Source of the DNA: JAFGAV01 sp041479055 | GTDB taxonomy: Bacteria > Acidobacteriota > Aminicenantia > Aminicenantales > JAFGAV01 | NCBI GenBank assembly: GCA_963702835.1 | Contig: OY969762.1 | Span: 930,001-994,000 of the forward strand | Direction: 5' to 3' | DNA length: 64,000 nucleotides | Shown here: in pieces, positions 1-9,171 of the stretch | Position numbering within the stretch: the first letter of the stretch is position 1 | Layout of the letters: the number at the start of each line of letters is the position of its first letter | Translations under genes and position numbers: made by a program | Notes under the pieces: model-generated | The model's database searches: none | Told to the model about the DNA's origin: nothing | Seen by the model: the letters and a program-made list of their open reading frames with translations, nothing else

Positions 1-1
1 C

Positions 2-2170
2 ATCAAGGTCATTGTGGAAGGGAAGCGACGGGCCCGCATCGTGGAGTACCTGAGCCACACGCCTTTCTACCAGGTCCTGGCCAAGGAGATCAAGGACATC
101 GAGGACAACAGCCAAGAGGTCCGGGATCTGCTCAAGCAGGTCCTGGGCCTTTTCGAGGAATACCTCAAGCTCAGTCAGAGCGCCAGCGTCCAGTCCATCA
201 TGCCCGCTTTACGCGACCATACCGCCGACCGCATCGCCGACATCATTGCTTCCCATCTCTACCTGGGGCTGGAGGAGAAACAGAACTTGCTGGAGACGGT
301 CAATTCCGGGGAAAGAATCCGGCGGTTGAGCTACCTCCTGGAAAATGAGGTGGCCCGCTGGCAGGCCAAGGTCAGGGCCGAGGGCCAGAAAGGGCTCCGG
401 CGCAAGTTCCCCCTGCGGGGGGAGGCCGGGCCGGGCGCTTTTACCGGCGCTCCAGGACCCAAGAAAGAGGATCAGCCCAACGAGATCGAGGAGTTGAAAC
501 AAAAGGTGGTCCGGTCCAAAATGCCCAAGGACGCCGATGAAAAGGCCAACAAGGAGATCGAACGGCTGGAGACGATGCCGCCCATGTCGGCCGAGGCCAC
601 GGTCTGCCGCAACTACCTTGACTGGCTCATCTCCCTGCCCTGGAACAAGAAATCGAGAGAAAAAAGGGATATCAAGGAGGCCCAGCGCATCCTGGACGAG
701 GACCATTACGGCCTGGAAAAAGTCAAAGAGCGCATCCTGGAGTTTCTGTCCATCCGCCAGCTGGTCAGGAATCCCAAAGGGGTCATCCTCGGCCTGATCG
801 GCCCCCCGGGCGTGGGCAAGAGTTCCCTGGCCCGCAGCATCGCCCGGTCCACTGGACGCAAGTTCGTCCGGCTGTCGCTGGGCGGCGTGCGCGATGAGGC
901 CGAGATCCGGGGGCACCGCCGGACCTACATCGGCGCTTATCCCGGCCGGATCATCCAGATGATCAAACGGGCGGGGACTCGCAACCCGGTCTTCCTCTTG
1001 GACGAAGTGGATAAAATGAGCATGGATTTCCGGGGCGACCCGGCCTCGGCCCTCATGGAGGTCCTGGACCCCGAACAGAACAATTCCTTCCTGGACCATT
1101 ACATCGATACGGATTTTGATTTGTCTCAGGTCATGTTCGTGGTCACGGCTAATATGCTGGAGCCCGTCCCCCGGCCCCTCCTCGACCGCATGGAGATCAT
1201 CCGCCTTCCGGGCTACACCGAGGACGAGAAGCTCCAGATCGCCCGCCGCTTCCTGTGGCTCAAGCAGATAGAGATCCACGGCCTCAAGGAAACCAACCTC
1301 AAGATCTCCGATAACGCCTTGCAGAAGTTGATCCAGGAGTACACTCGCGAAGCCGGCGTGCGGAGCCTGGAGCGGGAAATCACCTCCATCTGCCGCAAAG
1401 TGGTCAAGCGTGTCGTTCAGAAGGGCAAGGCTCACCGGGAGCGGGTGACGGAGAAGAACCTGGAGGACTACCTGGGCATCCCCAAATTCCGGAGGCAGAT
1501 CATCGAGAAGACGGACGAGGTGGGGGTGGCCATCGGCATGGCCTGGACGGAGTTCGGCGGGGAGTTGTTGACCTTTGAGGCGACCAAGGTCCACGGCAAG
1601 GGCTCTTTCACCCTGACCGGCCAGTTGGGTGAGATCATGCAGGAATCGGCCCAAACCGCCTTCAGCTACGTCCGGGGCAAGATCTTCGAACTGAACGTGG
1701 CTAAAGATATCCATAAGAATTTCGACATCCATATCCATGTGCCCGAAGGAGCCACGCCCAAGGAAGGTCCCTCGGCCGGCATCCCCTTCGCCATCGCCAT
1801 CCTGTCCCTGCTGACCGACATACCCGTCAGCAAAAAGATCGCCATGAGCGGCGAGATCACCCTGCGGGGCAAGGTTCTCCCCGTGGGCGGCATCAAAGAG
1901 AAATTGCTGGCGGCCTTCCGGGAGGGGATCCGGGAAACCATCCTGCCCCTGGACAACAGGCCCGACCTCAAGGACTTGCCCAAGGTCATATCCCAAAAGA
2001 TGAAAATCCACCTCGTGGAAAACATGGACGAGGTGTTCCGTATTGTCTTGACCAAGGACCTTCCGCATAAGCCTGTGCGGAAGAAGAAAAAGCCAAGCCC
2101 GCCCTCGGCCCCGCCTCGAAAAGAAGGGGAGAGGGTTGGCGAAGAGGAGGAACCCTCCCTGACCCATTGA
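2..2170 (+). CDS. lon: ATP-dependent protease Lon (5' end outside window)
   Basis: Lon is a cytosolic AAA+ serine protease that degrades misfolded and regulatory proteins. The frame is open to the left edge (I-K-V-I-V-E-G-K-R-R), so the N-terminus lies outside the window. Visible in order: the end of the LON substrate-binding domain and a charged helical region, Walker A GPPGVGKSS (bases 800-826), Walker B FLLDEVDK, and the protease domain with the Ser of GPSAG (codon at 1772) and the Lys of GGIKEK (codon at 1895), which form the Ser-Lys dyad. The C-terminal tail is unusually Lys/Pro/Glu-rich and looks disordered. rho follows on the same strand after about 130 bp. Confidence 0.97.
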   Translation: MKVIVEGKRRARIVEYLSHTPFYQVLAKEIKDIEDNSQEVRDLLKQVLGLFEEYLKLSQSASVQSIMPALRDHTADRIADIIASHLYLGLEEKQNLLETVNSGERIRRLSYLLENEVARWQAKVRAEGQKGLRRKFPLRGEAGPGAFTGAPGPKKEDQPNEIEELKQKVVRSKMPKDADEKANKEIERLETMPPMSAEATVCRNYLDWLISLPWNKKSREKRDIKEAQRILDEDHYGLEKVKERILEFLSIRQLVRNPKGVILGLIGPPGVGKSSLARSIARSTGRKFVRLSLGGVRDEAEIRGHRRTYIGAYPGRIIQMIKRAGTRNPVFLLDEVDKMSMDFRGDPASALMEVLDPEQNNSFLDHYIDTDFDLSQVMFVVTANMLEPVPRPLLDRMEIIRLPGYTEDEKLQIARRFLWLKQIEIHGLKETNLKISDNALQKLIQEYTREAGVRSLEREITSICRKVVKRVVQKGKAHRERVTEKNLEDYLGIPKFRRQIIEKTDEVGVAIGMAWTEFGGELLTFEATKVHGKGSFTLTGQLGEIMQESAQTAFSYVRGKIFELNVAKDIHKNFDIHIHVPEGATPKEGPSAGIPFAIAILSLLTDIPVSKKIAMSGEITLRGKVLPVGGIKEKLLAAFREGIRETILPLDNRPDLKDLPKVISQKMKIHLVENMDEVFRIVLTKDLPHKPVRKKKKPSPPSAPPRKEGERVGEEEEPSLTH

Positions 2171-2301
2171 GGGCCGGAGGATCGAACGCGCTTCCGGATT
2201 TTGACGTTTTATCTTAAGAGTTCAAAGCCAAGACAGATCGACCAGGCCGGTTTGAGCCCAGGGCCGGGCCGGCCGACAATTCTAGACGAAGGATTAAAGA
2301 C

Positions 2302-3681
2302 ATGGCAAAAAACGAAGATGACGACATCAAGGAAATGATCGGGGTGGACACCGAACCGCAGGAAACCCAGGCCTCCGCTGGCACCCGGGGGCGGAAGCCT
2401 AAGGAGTACGGCCTGGTCGAACTGGAAGAAAAGGAGCTGAGCCAGCTGGTGCGGGTCGCCGGCCAGGCCGGGATCAAGGAGGAAGACCTCAAAGAGAAAG
2501 CCTCCAAGCACGACCTGATCTTCAGGATTTTGGAGGCCCAGGCCAAGAAGCAGGGGATGCTCTTCTCGGAGGGCGTCCTGGAGTGCCTGGAAGACGGGTT
2601 CGGCTTCCTGCGGGCTCCCGAATTCAGCTACCTGCCCAGCCAAGACGACATCTACGTCTCTCCCTCCCAGATCAGGAAGTTCCAGCTCCGGACCGGGGAC
2701 ACCATTTCCGGCATCGTCCGGCCTCCCAAGAACGGAGAGAAATATTTCGCCCTGATCAAGATCGAGGCCATCAATTTCATGCACCCCGACGTCATCTTCG
2801 ATGCCCGGCGCAATGTCCATTTCGAGCAGCTCACGCCGCTCTATCCCTTCGAGAAAATCAAGCTTCAGGACGGCACGCCCAAGAACATGAACGCCCGGGT
2901 CATGGACCTTCTGACCCCCATCGGCAAGGGCCAGCGGGGTTTAATCGTCTCACCGCCCCGGGCGGGCAAGACCACTCTGCTCAAGACCATCGCCAAGTCC
3001 ATCGAGAAGAACCACCCCGAGATCTTTCTCATCGTCCTCCTGGTGGCTGAACGGCCGGAAGAAGTGACCGACTTCCAGCGCAGCGTCAACGGCGAGGTGG
3101 TGGCCTCAACTTTCGACGAGCCGCCGATCCGCAATACCCAGGTGGCCAATATCGTCCTGGAGAAGGCCAAACGGCTGGTCGAGCTCAAGCGGGACGTGGT
3201 CGTCCTGATGGACTCCATCACTCGGCTGGCCCGGGCCCACAACGCCATCATTCCGCCTTCGGGCAAGGTGCTTTCGGGCGGCATCGACGCCAACGCCCTG
3301 AACAAGCCCAAGAAGTTCTTCGGCTCGGCCCGCAAGATTGAAGAAGGCGGCAGCCTGACCATCGTGGCCACGGCCCTGGTCGACACCGGCAGCCGTATGG
3401 ACGACGTCATCTTTGAGGAGTTCAAGGGCACGGGCAATATGGAGATCAACCTTGACCGCCGCTTGGTGGACAAGCGGCTTTTCCCGGCCATCGACATCAA
3501 CCGCTCGGCCACCCGCAAGGAAGAGCTGCTCATCGATGAAACCGACCTCAACCGCATCTGGATCCTGCGCAAGGTTCTCAGCCAACTCAGCGAAGTGGAG
3601 GCCATGGAGCTGCTGGTGGAGAAACTGTCCAGGACCAAGACCAACGAGGACTTCCTGGGGGCCATGAGCAAGGGGCTTTAG
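2302..3681 (+). CDS. rho: transcription termination factor Rho
   Basis: Hexameric RNA-dependent ATPase that terminates transcription. The 459 residues show a short acidic, low-complexity N-terminal extension (about residues 1-35), a Rho-N-like helical segment, the cold-shock-type primary RNA-binding domain (GFGFLR followed by DDIYVSPSQIR), and the RecA-like motor with Walker A PPRAGKTT near residue 220 and LMDSITRLARAHN. The ATG is preceded by a modest GAAGGA-type site. The gene lies downstream of lon and may be cotranscribed. Length is slightly above the usual 420 residues because of the N-terminal extension. Confidence 0.97.
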   Translation: MAKNEDDDIKEMIGVDTEPQETQASAGTRGRKPKEYGLVELEEKELSQLVRVAGQAGIKEEDLKEKASKHDLIFRILEAQAKKQGMLFSEGVLECLEDGFGFLRAPEFSYLPSQDDIYVSPSQIRKFQLRTGDTISGIVRPPKNGEKYFALIKIEAINFMHPDVIFDARRNVHFEQLTPLYPFEKIKLQDGTPKNMNARVMDLLTPIGKGQRGLIVSPPRAGKTTLLKTIAKSIEKNHPEIFLIVLLVAERPEEVTDFQRSVNGEVVASTFDEPPIRNTQVANIVLEKAKRLVELKRDVVVLMDSITRLARAHNAIIPPSGKVLSGGIDANALNKPKKFFGSARKIEEGGSLTIVATALVDTGSRMDDVIFEEFKGTGNMEINLDRRLVDKRLFPAIDINRSATRKEELLIDETDLNRIWILRKVLSQLSEVEAMELLVEKLSRTKTNEDFLGAMSKGL

Positions 3682-3843
3682 GATATCGGCGGATTCACTC
3701 CTCCATCCTGGCATCGGCCGAGGGATGGGCAGAAATGCTTCTCCCCTCGTAAAAAACCCGCTCCGGCTATCGGCTTGACGGGCGGATTAATCTTGCCGTT
3801 TGACGGGCTCTGGGATATATAAAGGGCTGAAGGAGGTTTCCCC

Positions 3844-4236
3844 ATGCCTCAACCGAATCTTCTGGCTGTCCTGTTGGCCGCCTTGGCCGCCCTGGTCCTG
3901 GGCTGGCTCTGGTATTCGCCGCTTCTTTTTGGCCGGCCCTGGAAAAGGCTGGCCGGCATCACTGATGCCAAGGGCGCCGTGCTGGCCTATTTCCTTAATT
4001 TTTTGTCATTGCTGCTGATGACCTACGTCCTCGGCTCTATTCTCAAAGCCCTGGGGGCCGGGACTGTCCTAGCCGGCTTGAGGGTCGGATTTTGGCTGTG
4101 GGCCGGCTTCGCCGCCACTATCACTTTAGGTTCTCTTCTTTGGGAACGAAGACCCCTGGCCCTCTATCTACTCAATAACGCTTATTATCTTTTATCGATG
4201 TTGCTCATGAGTTTGATTCACGTATTGCTTGCTTGA
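3844..4236 (+). CDS. DUF1761-type small integral membrane protein
   Basis: 130 residues with about four hydrophobic helices: residues 7-25, then around 47-65, 78-95 and 108-128. The W-Y-S-P-L-L-F-G-R-P-W pattern after helix 1 is typical of DUF1761 proteins, whose function is unknown. A strong GAAGGAGG site lies 7-8 bases before the ATG. The 3' end overlaps the convergent downstream gene by 19 bp, so transcription of the two may interfere. Confidence 0.8.
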   Translation: MPQPNLLAVLLAALAALVLGWLWYSPLLFGRPWKRLAGITDAKGAVLAYFLNFLSLLLMTYVLGSILKALGAGTVLAGLRVGFWLWAGFAATITLGSLLWERRPLALYLLNNAYYLLSMLLMSLIHVLLA

Positions 4237-4748
4237 TCCGGCCGGCGGTGAACGCTGCTGGCGGTTGATTTCCGGAGCCAGGGAATCCACTTGGGAACCC
4301 TGGCTTTGTAGTTTGCATATTCCCGGCCGAAAAGCCTATACAAGACCCTTTCCTCATACCCGGCGATGTGATCATAAAAAGGAATGATGGCGGCCAGCAA
4401 GGCTAAAGACGCCAGGGACAGGGTTGATAGAACGAACCCGATATAGGCCAGCCAAGCGCCCAGGTACATGGGGTGCCGGACAAGGCTATAGACTCCGCCG
4501 GTCATAAGGCTCTTTCCGCCCTCGGGGATATGGAGGACACCGTGAGAGCTAGAGACAAGATAGCCCGCGGTGAAAAACAGAAACCCGGCCAGCGGTAATC
4601 TCACCCAAACAGGAACTGCTTTAGCCGGGAACGTCGAAAACCTTAGAATGAAAGAATCCCCAATCCAGATGCATAAGAAAACGGCCAGAAGGATGATCTG
4701 CCCCCTGTCTCCGTGGGGGTGTTCGCCGCTGCGGTCGTGGGAAAGCAT
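4218..4748 (-). CDS. isoprenylcysteine carboxyl methyltransferase/PEMT-like membrane protein
   Basis: 176 residues with several membrane helices. The C-terminal half carries the signature of the ICMT/phospholipid methyltransferase superfamily: GVYSLVRHPMYLG around residue 85, then an E-E-R-x-L...F-G-x-E-Y-x-x-Y...V-P block that forms the SAM/cofactor site in relatives. The substrate cannot be assigned; bacterial members methylate lipids or small molecules. The gene overlaps the convergent DUF1761-type gene at its 3' end. Confidence 0.75.
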   Translation of the reverse strand: MLSHDRSGEHPHGDRGQIILLAVFLCIWIGDSFILRFSTFPAKAVPVWVRLPLAGFLFFTAGYLVSSSHGVLHIPEGGKSLMTGGVYSLVRHPMYLGAWLAYIGFVLSTLSLASLALLAAIIPFYDHIAGYEERVLYRLFGREYANYKARVPKWIPWLRKSTASSVHRRPDQASNT

Positions 4749-4767
4749 GTCTTTTATTGCCGGATTC

Positions 4768-6174
4768 TTAGCGGAGTTCAGCGCCGTCCCAGCAGTAAGT
4801 GCACAGCCGGTCCTTGGGCAGGCCGATGGCGGCCACCAGATCTTCCATCCTCTGATACTTAAGCGTGGTCAGGTTGAGTTTTTTCCGGATGACTTCTTCC
4901 ATAGCCTGGTATCTATCCGTCCCCGGCTGGGTGTAGGAAGCCAGGTCCTTAAGGTTCTCCCCCTCGAGCTCACGGATGGCGGCCCGGGCGGCCAGGTCCA
5001 TTTCCGACCGGGAAATGGAGAAGTTCAGGAACTTGCAGCCGTAGGTCAGGGGAGGGCAGGCCGGCCTGAGGTGGACCTCCACCGCGCCGACGTCGAACAG
5101 ACGCTGGATGGTATCCCGCAGCTGAGTGCCGCGGACGATGGAATCCTCACAAAACAGGAAACGTCGGCCTTCGATCAACTCCCGGATAGGGATGAGCTTC
5201 ATGCGGGCCACCAAGTCGCGAACCTCCTTGGTCTGGGGCATAAAACTGCGGGCCCAGGTGGGGGTGTATTTGACGAACGGCCGGCGGTAGGGGATACCGG
5301 CCTCGGCGGCATAGCCCAGGGCATGGCCTACCCCCGAGTCCGGAATTCCAGCCACGAAGTCGATAGAGATGGGGTTGCGCCGGGCCAGATAAGCGCCGCA
5401 GCGGTACCTCACCGCCTCGACGTTAATGCCCTCATAGCTTGAGGCCGGGTAGCCGTAGTAGACCCACAGGAAGCCGCAAATCTGCAGCTTGGGGCGGGGA
5501 GGCTTTCGCTGCTCATGCCCCTCCGGAGCGATGAAGACAATCTCACCCGGGCCCAACTCCTTGTCCGTTTCGTAGCCCAAGTTGGGGAAGGCGCAGGTCT
5601 CCAGGGTTACGGCATAGCTTCCCGGCTTGCGGCCGATGATGACCGGGGTTCGCCCCCAGCGGTCGCGGGCGGCCAGGATTCCTTTTCTGGTCAAGATGAG
5701 GATCGAACAGGAACCCTCCAAGACTTCCTGGACGTGGATGATGCCGGCCTCCAAGCTCTCTTCCTGGTTGATTAGGGCGGCCACCAGCTCGGTCGGGTTG
5801 ATTCCGCCGTCGTTCATCTCGGCGAAATGGATGCGCCTCTGGAGGAAGGCTTGGCGGACAAGGGCTTCGCTGTTCTTGACCGCTCCCACGGTGACGATGA
5901 TGTACTCGCCCAGGTGGGAGCTGATGTGCAGCGGTTGGCTTTCGTAGTCACTGATGATGCCGATTCCGGCCCAGGAGTGCAGGTCGCTGATCTCGCGGTC
6001 GAACTGGCTGCGGAACTGAGCGTTTTCAATATTGCGGACGACCCGGGCGAACCCCTCCGGCCGCACGACGGCCAGCCCGCCCCACTTGGTGCCTAAATGA
6101 GAATGGTAATCGGTGCCGTAGAAGAGGTCAGTGATGCAATCCTGCCAGGAGGTCACCCCGAAGAAGCCACCCAT
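4768..6174 (-). CDS. PurF-like amidophosphoribosyltransferase paralogue lacking the N-terminal catalytic Cys
   Basis: 468 residues, colinear with PurF, which makes phosphoribosylamine from PRPP and glutamine. The phosphoribosyltransferase half is well kept: the PRPP loop CEDSIVRGT (342-350) and cysteines C233, C380, C458 and C461 at the positions of the [4Fe-4S] ligands of Bacillus-type PurF. The glutaminase half is not. The protein begins M-G-G-F-F-G where PurF exposes Cys1 (C-G-x-F-G), and the usual H-T-R-Y-S and H-N-G motifs are altered (A-G-I-G-I-I around 69-74, V-G-A-V around 96-99). It may use ammonia, depend on a partner, or be regulatory. No other purine gene adjoins it. Confidence 0.85.
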   Translation of the reverse strand: MGGFFGVTSWQDCITDLFYGTDYHSHLGTKWGGLAVVRPEGFARVVRNIENAQFRSQFDREISDLHSWAGIGIISDYESQPLHISSHLGEYIIVTVGAVKNSEALVRQAFLQRRIHFAEMNDGGINPTELVAALINQEESLEAGIIHVQEVLEGSCSILILTRKGILAARDRWGRTPVIIGRKPGSYAVTLETCAFPNLGYETDKELGPGEIVFIAPEGHEQRKPPRPKLQICGFLWVYYGYPASSYEGINVEAVRYRCGAYLARRNPISIDFVAGIPDSGVGHALGYAAEAGIPYRRPFVKYTPTWARSFMPQTKEVRDLVARMKLIPIRELIEGRRFLFCEDSIVRGTQLRDTIQRLFDVGAVEVHLRPACPPLTYGCKFLNFSISRSEMDLAARAAIRELEGENLKDLASYTQPGTDRYQAMEEVIRKKLNLTTLKYQRMEDLVAAIGLPKDRLCTYCWDGAELR

Positions 6175-6475
6175 ATAATATAACCCCGCACATTTCTATC
6201 ACGGCTGAGAACAGTTTTCAACTATTCAGTTATCGGCAGCCGCATCGTTAGCGAAAAATCTTGCCGTGCTTTTTTCCGATGGTCGCCGGGTTGCACCATC
6301 GAACAACTTGTTACATTGAGGAGGTAGCCGCCATCACTTGCACTGATAAACGGTTATGTAACCTAAACAATATAAATGAATTATGATTTATTGATATATA
6401 TAACGTCGCATAAGATATATTATGTCAACTAATATAGGTTTGGCCAGGAACATATATTGTAGACAGGCTTTCTTC
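6175..6475. other. AT-rich intergenic region between parB and the purF-like gene
   Basis: No convincing gene is present. The right half (about 6330-6470) is much more AT-rich than the surrounding DNA and contains three ATATAT-cored palindromic motifs near 6394-6401, 6412-6422 and 6451-6458. No canonical parS (TGTTTCACGTGAAACA-like) is visible. It lies downstream of parB and upstream of the leftward purF-like gene, so it must contain that gene's promoter. Confidence 0.5.
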
Positions 6476-7315
6476 TCAACTGCGGCTTTTCAGGCTAATG
6501 ATTAGCTCTTCCAGTATCTGAATGATTTCTTCTTTGGACGCGCTGCTCTTGCGAAATTCGATTCTGATCTTGAACCGTTCGCCTTCCTGAGGCCCATAAT
6601 TAAAAACGTAGTTCGGTTTTTTCTTGGGCTTGGCCTTCTTGAAGGATTTGGTCAAATCCCGCGTATCGGCCCGCTTGAGGCCCCTTTCTCTGATATCTTC
6701 GATGACCGACAGCATGTCGGCTTCCTTCTTAAGCTTCGAGATCTCGATCAGCTGGCTGCGGCTGCTGATGCCGGCCTTCCGGCACAGAACCCTGATGTGA
6801 GCCGGAATCTTGCTGATGTTGACGACCTCGGTGATGGTGGAGCGCGCTTTGCCTATCTTGTCCGAGATCTGATCATGAGTATAGCCGTAGTTTTCTATCA
6901 GGGTGTTCAGACCGTCCGCCTCCTCGAAAACATCCAGGTCCTTTCTCTGTAGGTTTTCGATCAGGGACAGCTCCATGGCCTCTTGGTCGTCCACGTCCAT
7001 TTCAATGCACGGGATTTCACTCAGCTTAAGGTTTTTGGAGGCCTGGTAGCGCCTTTCTCCGGCAATGATCTCATAGCGTTCACCCTTGGGCCGGACCAGG
7101 ATGGGCTCCAGGATCCCTTTCTCCTTGATAGAAGCCTGGAGTTCCTGGAGGTTGCCCAGTTCGCTCCGGGCCTGCTGCGGGTTCGGGTCAATCCTTTCCA
7201 GGGAGATCATCCGGATGAGCGGCCCCCTGCTCCGGGAGGAGATCAGCTCGACGAAATGAGTGTCATGACGCATATCCACTGTCTCGGGAAGCCCTGTTCG
7301 CTTACTCTTTGGCAC
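6476..7315 (-). CDS. parB: ParB/Spo0J-family chromosome partitioning protein
   Basis: 279 residues. The N-terminal ParB/Srx domain carries the CTP-binding motif G-E-R-R-Y-Q-A, preceded by I-I-A. Next come the E-N-L-Q-R-K-D-L helix and a helix-turn-helix (Y-G-Y-T-H-D-Q-I-S-D-K-I-G-K-A-R-S-T-I), which in relatives binds parS. A basic linker and a shorter C-terminal domain follow. It would load onto parS as a CTP-dependent clamp and be moved by ParA. The start codon overlaps the end of parA by 14 bp, indicating translational coupling. Confidence 0.9.
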   Translation of the reverse strand: MPKSKRTGLPETVDMRHDTHFVELISSRSRGPLIRMISLERIDPNPQQARSELGNLQELQASIKEKGILEPILVRPKGERYEIIAGERRYQASKNLKLSEIPCIEMDVDDQEAMELSLIENLQRKDLDVFEEADGLNTLIENYGYTHDQISDKIGKARSTITEVVNISKIPAHIRVLCRKAGISSRSQLIEISKLKKEADMLSVIEDIRERGLKRADTRDLTKSFKKAKPKKKPNYVFNYGPQEGERFKIRIEFRKSSASKEEIIQILEELIISLKSRS

Positions 7316-8066
7316 GTTTTAATAGCTCCTCGGTGACTTTTTTATATTGGAGAGCTCCGACGGAGCTCCCGGAATAAGTGAAGATGGATTCTTTGTAAGC
7401 CGGGCTTTCCTCGAGCTTGACGCTCTTGGATATCACCGTCTTGAAGACCTTGGGCCCGAAAACTTTGGTAATACGCCCTACCACATCCTTGGAAATGTTC
7501 GTCCTCTGGTCATGGAGGGTAATGAGGACGCCGATGATCTGCAGCCGCGGGTTGGCCACCTTGCGCACTTTTTCGATTGTCTCCAAAAGATCGTCTGTTC
7601 CTTCCAGGCTGAGGTAGGAAGATTGAATGGGGATCAAAAGATGCGTCGCCGCTACCAAAGCATTGACTGTGATCAACCCCAGGGTCGGGGGCGTATCGAT
7701 GAGGATGAAATCGAAACGGCCTTTTACCTGCTCAAGGACATCTTTGAGTTTGTAGTGCGCGTCGATCTCGCCCAGCAGGGATGCTTCGAGCTTGGCCATG
7801 GACGTCTTGGCTATGGCGATGTCCAGGCCCGGTACGGTGGATGGATGAATAATGCTCTCCAGCTTTTCCTTGGGGTTCATCAGGACGTCGTACATAGATT
7901 TTTCATAGCGGTCGGGGTCATTCACACAGGAGATCGTGCTGTGGGCCTGAGGGTCGGTGTCGACCAGAAGAGTTTTTTTGCCCATCAAGGCCAGGGCAGC
8001 GGAGATATTCAAAGCCGTGGTGGTCTTCCCTACCCCGCCTTTCTGATTGGCGATAGTGATGATCAA
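7302..8066 (-). CDS. parA: ParA/Soj-family partition ATPase
   Basis: 254 residues. Deviant Walker A KGGVGKTT at residues 9-16, the switch segment D-T-D-P-Q-A-H and Walker B F-D-F-I-L-I-D-T-P-P-T-L-G define the ParA/MinD family. The protein lacks an N-terminal HTH, so it is the short Soj-like type found on chromosomes. It forms an operon with parB. The locus is not in the usual gidB/rnpA setting, so the order is rearranged or the pair serves another replicon or cargo. Confidence 0.93.
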   Translation of the reverse strand: MIITIANQKGGVGKTTTALNISAALALMGKKTLLVDTDPQAHSTISCVNDPDRYEKSMYDVLMNPKEKLESIIHPSTVPGLDIAIAKTSMAKLEASLLGEIDAHYKLKDVLEQVKGRFDFILIDTPPTLGLITVNALVAATHLLIPIQSSYLSLEGTDDLLETIEKVRKVANPRLQIIGVLITLHDQRTNISKDVVGRITKVFGPKVFKTVISKSVKLEESPAYKESIFTYSGSSVGALQYKKVTEELLKRAKE

Positions 8067-8304
8067 ATAAATGCTCCGGATTAAGGGCTGATGAATTCAG
8101 GAGTAAAATATAAGAAAAGCGCATGAAATGCAAGCCTCTTTTTGATGAGGCCAAAACACAAGATAAAGTGTCGGCCGGCCGACAATTTCCTATATCTTGT
8201 TGATAATCAGATATATGAAACTGAGTTTGTTTGCTTGATAATAGAGAAACTTCGATGGCCTTTTTTATTTGCGGGTTGCGGTTCTTTGACCTATAATCCC
8301 TGGC
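8067..8304. promoter_or_regulatory. divergent promoter region parA / nitroreductase-like gene
   Basis: 238-bp intergenic region between divergently transcribed genes. It contains a perfect 14-bp palindrome, GTCGGCCGGCCGAC, at 8170-8183. The 15-mer GGCCGGCCGACAATT at 8173-8187 also occurs upstream of rho at 2267-2281. No certain promoter hexamers were identified. Confidence 0.4.
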
Positions 8305-9171
8305 ATGAAGATCACCTACAAAAGTCCGATCAAGGAGCTTATCGAAAGCCGGTACTCCTGCCGGACCTATTCGGGTGAAACGCTCGAACCTTCTTACGTG
8401 CAAGCGCTGGACGCCGCGGCTTCGAAAATCCAGCGCGGGCTGCTTGGCGAGGAAGCCGCATTTCAAGTGATGAACAAGCGGGAGGCCGCCAATTCAAAGT
8501 TCACCGACTACGGCTTGATCAAGGGAGCCCGGTCATTTTTTGTCGGCCGCATCAGCCGGTCCGAACGGGCCTATGAAAGCTACGGCTATCTTCTCGAACA
8601 GCTGGTCCTCAAAGCCACCGACCTCGGCCTGGAAACGGTCTGGGTGGGCTATTTTCATCCGCAATTCTTCGAGGAGGTCAAGCTCAAGGACAATGAGGTT
8701 TTCCCGGCAGCCATAGTGGTCGGGCATTCAGCTGAAAAAAAAAGGCTCATGGACCGCGTGGTCCGGGCCTATCTTCAAGCCAGAAGCCGGCAGCCCTGGG
8801 CGCAGCTATTTTTTGAGGGGGACTTTCGGACGCCGCTGACCGAGGCCGCGGCCGGGGGCTATTCCGTCGCCTTGAATTTGGTCAGACTGGCGCCCTCCTC
8901 GGGCAACACTCAGCCTTGGCGCGTAGTCAAGGAAAAAGACAAGCCGGTCTTTCACTTCTTTATGAAGAAAATCAAAAAAGCTTATGCCTTAAAGCGGCTC
9001 CATGAGGTGGACATCGGCATCGCCATGGCCCATTTTGAGCTGGGCGCTGAGCAGTTCGACCTGATGGGCGACTGGAGGGTCGTCCCGCCCGGGGTCGCCC
9101 CTCTTCCCCCCGAGGTCGTCTACCGCTGGACCTGGGTTGGCCGGCCGACAAGTATCGGTTCTTATCTATAG
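8305..9171 (+). CDS. nitroreductase-like protein (TM1586 type)
   Basis: 288 residues consisting of two nitroreductase-like halves in one chain, the arrangement of the TM1586 family of putative nitroreductases. The N-terminal half has the R-Y-S-C-R-T-Y motif seen in FMN-binding nitroreductases. The second half has A-P-S-S-G-N-T-Q-P-W-R, the second flavin-binding element. It is probably an FMN- or FAD-binding oxidoreductase of unknown substrate. Its 3' end overlaps the convergent lipoprotein gene by 10 bp. Confidence 0.8.
   Translation: MKITYKSPIKELIESRYSCRTYSGETLEPSYVQALDAAASKIQRGLLGEEAAFQVMNKREAANSKFTDYGLIKGARSFFVGRISRSERAYESYGYLLEQLVLKATDLGLETVWVGYFHPQFFEEVKLKDNEVFPAAIVVGHSAEKKRLMDRVVRAYLQARSRQPWAQLFFEGDFRTPLTEAAAGGYSVALNLVRLAPSSGNTQPWRVVKEKDKPVFHFFMKKIKKAYALKRLHEVDIGIAMAHFELGAEQFDLMGDWRVVPPGVAPLPPEVVYRWTWVGRPTSIGSYL

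Noticed and set aside
209..2167. Very long open frame antisense to lon
   Set aside because: High GC with strong third-position bias creates long antisense frames; lon itself has intact catalytic motifs and the antisense product resembles nothing known.
6175..8304. parS sites of the TGTTTCACGTGAAACA type near parAB
   Set aside because: None found by eye in the intergenic regions.
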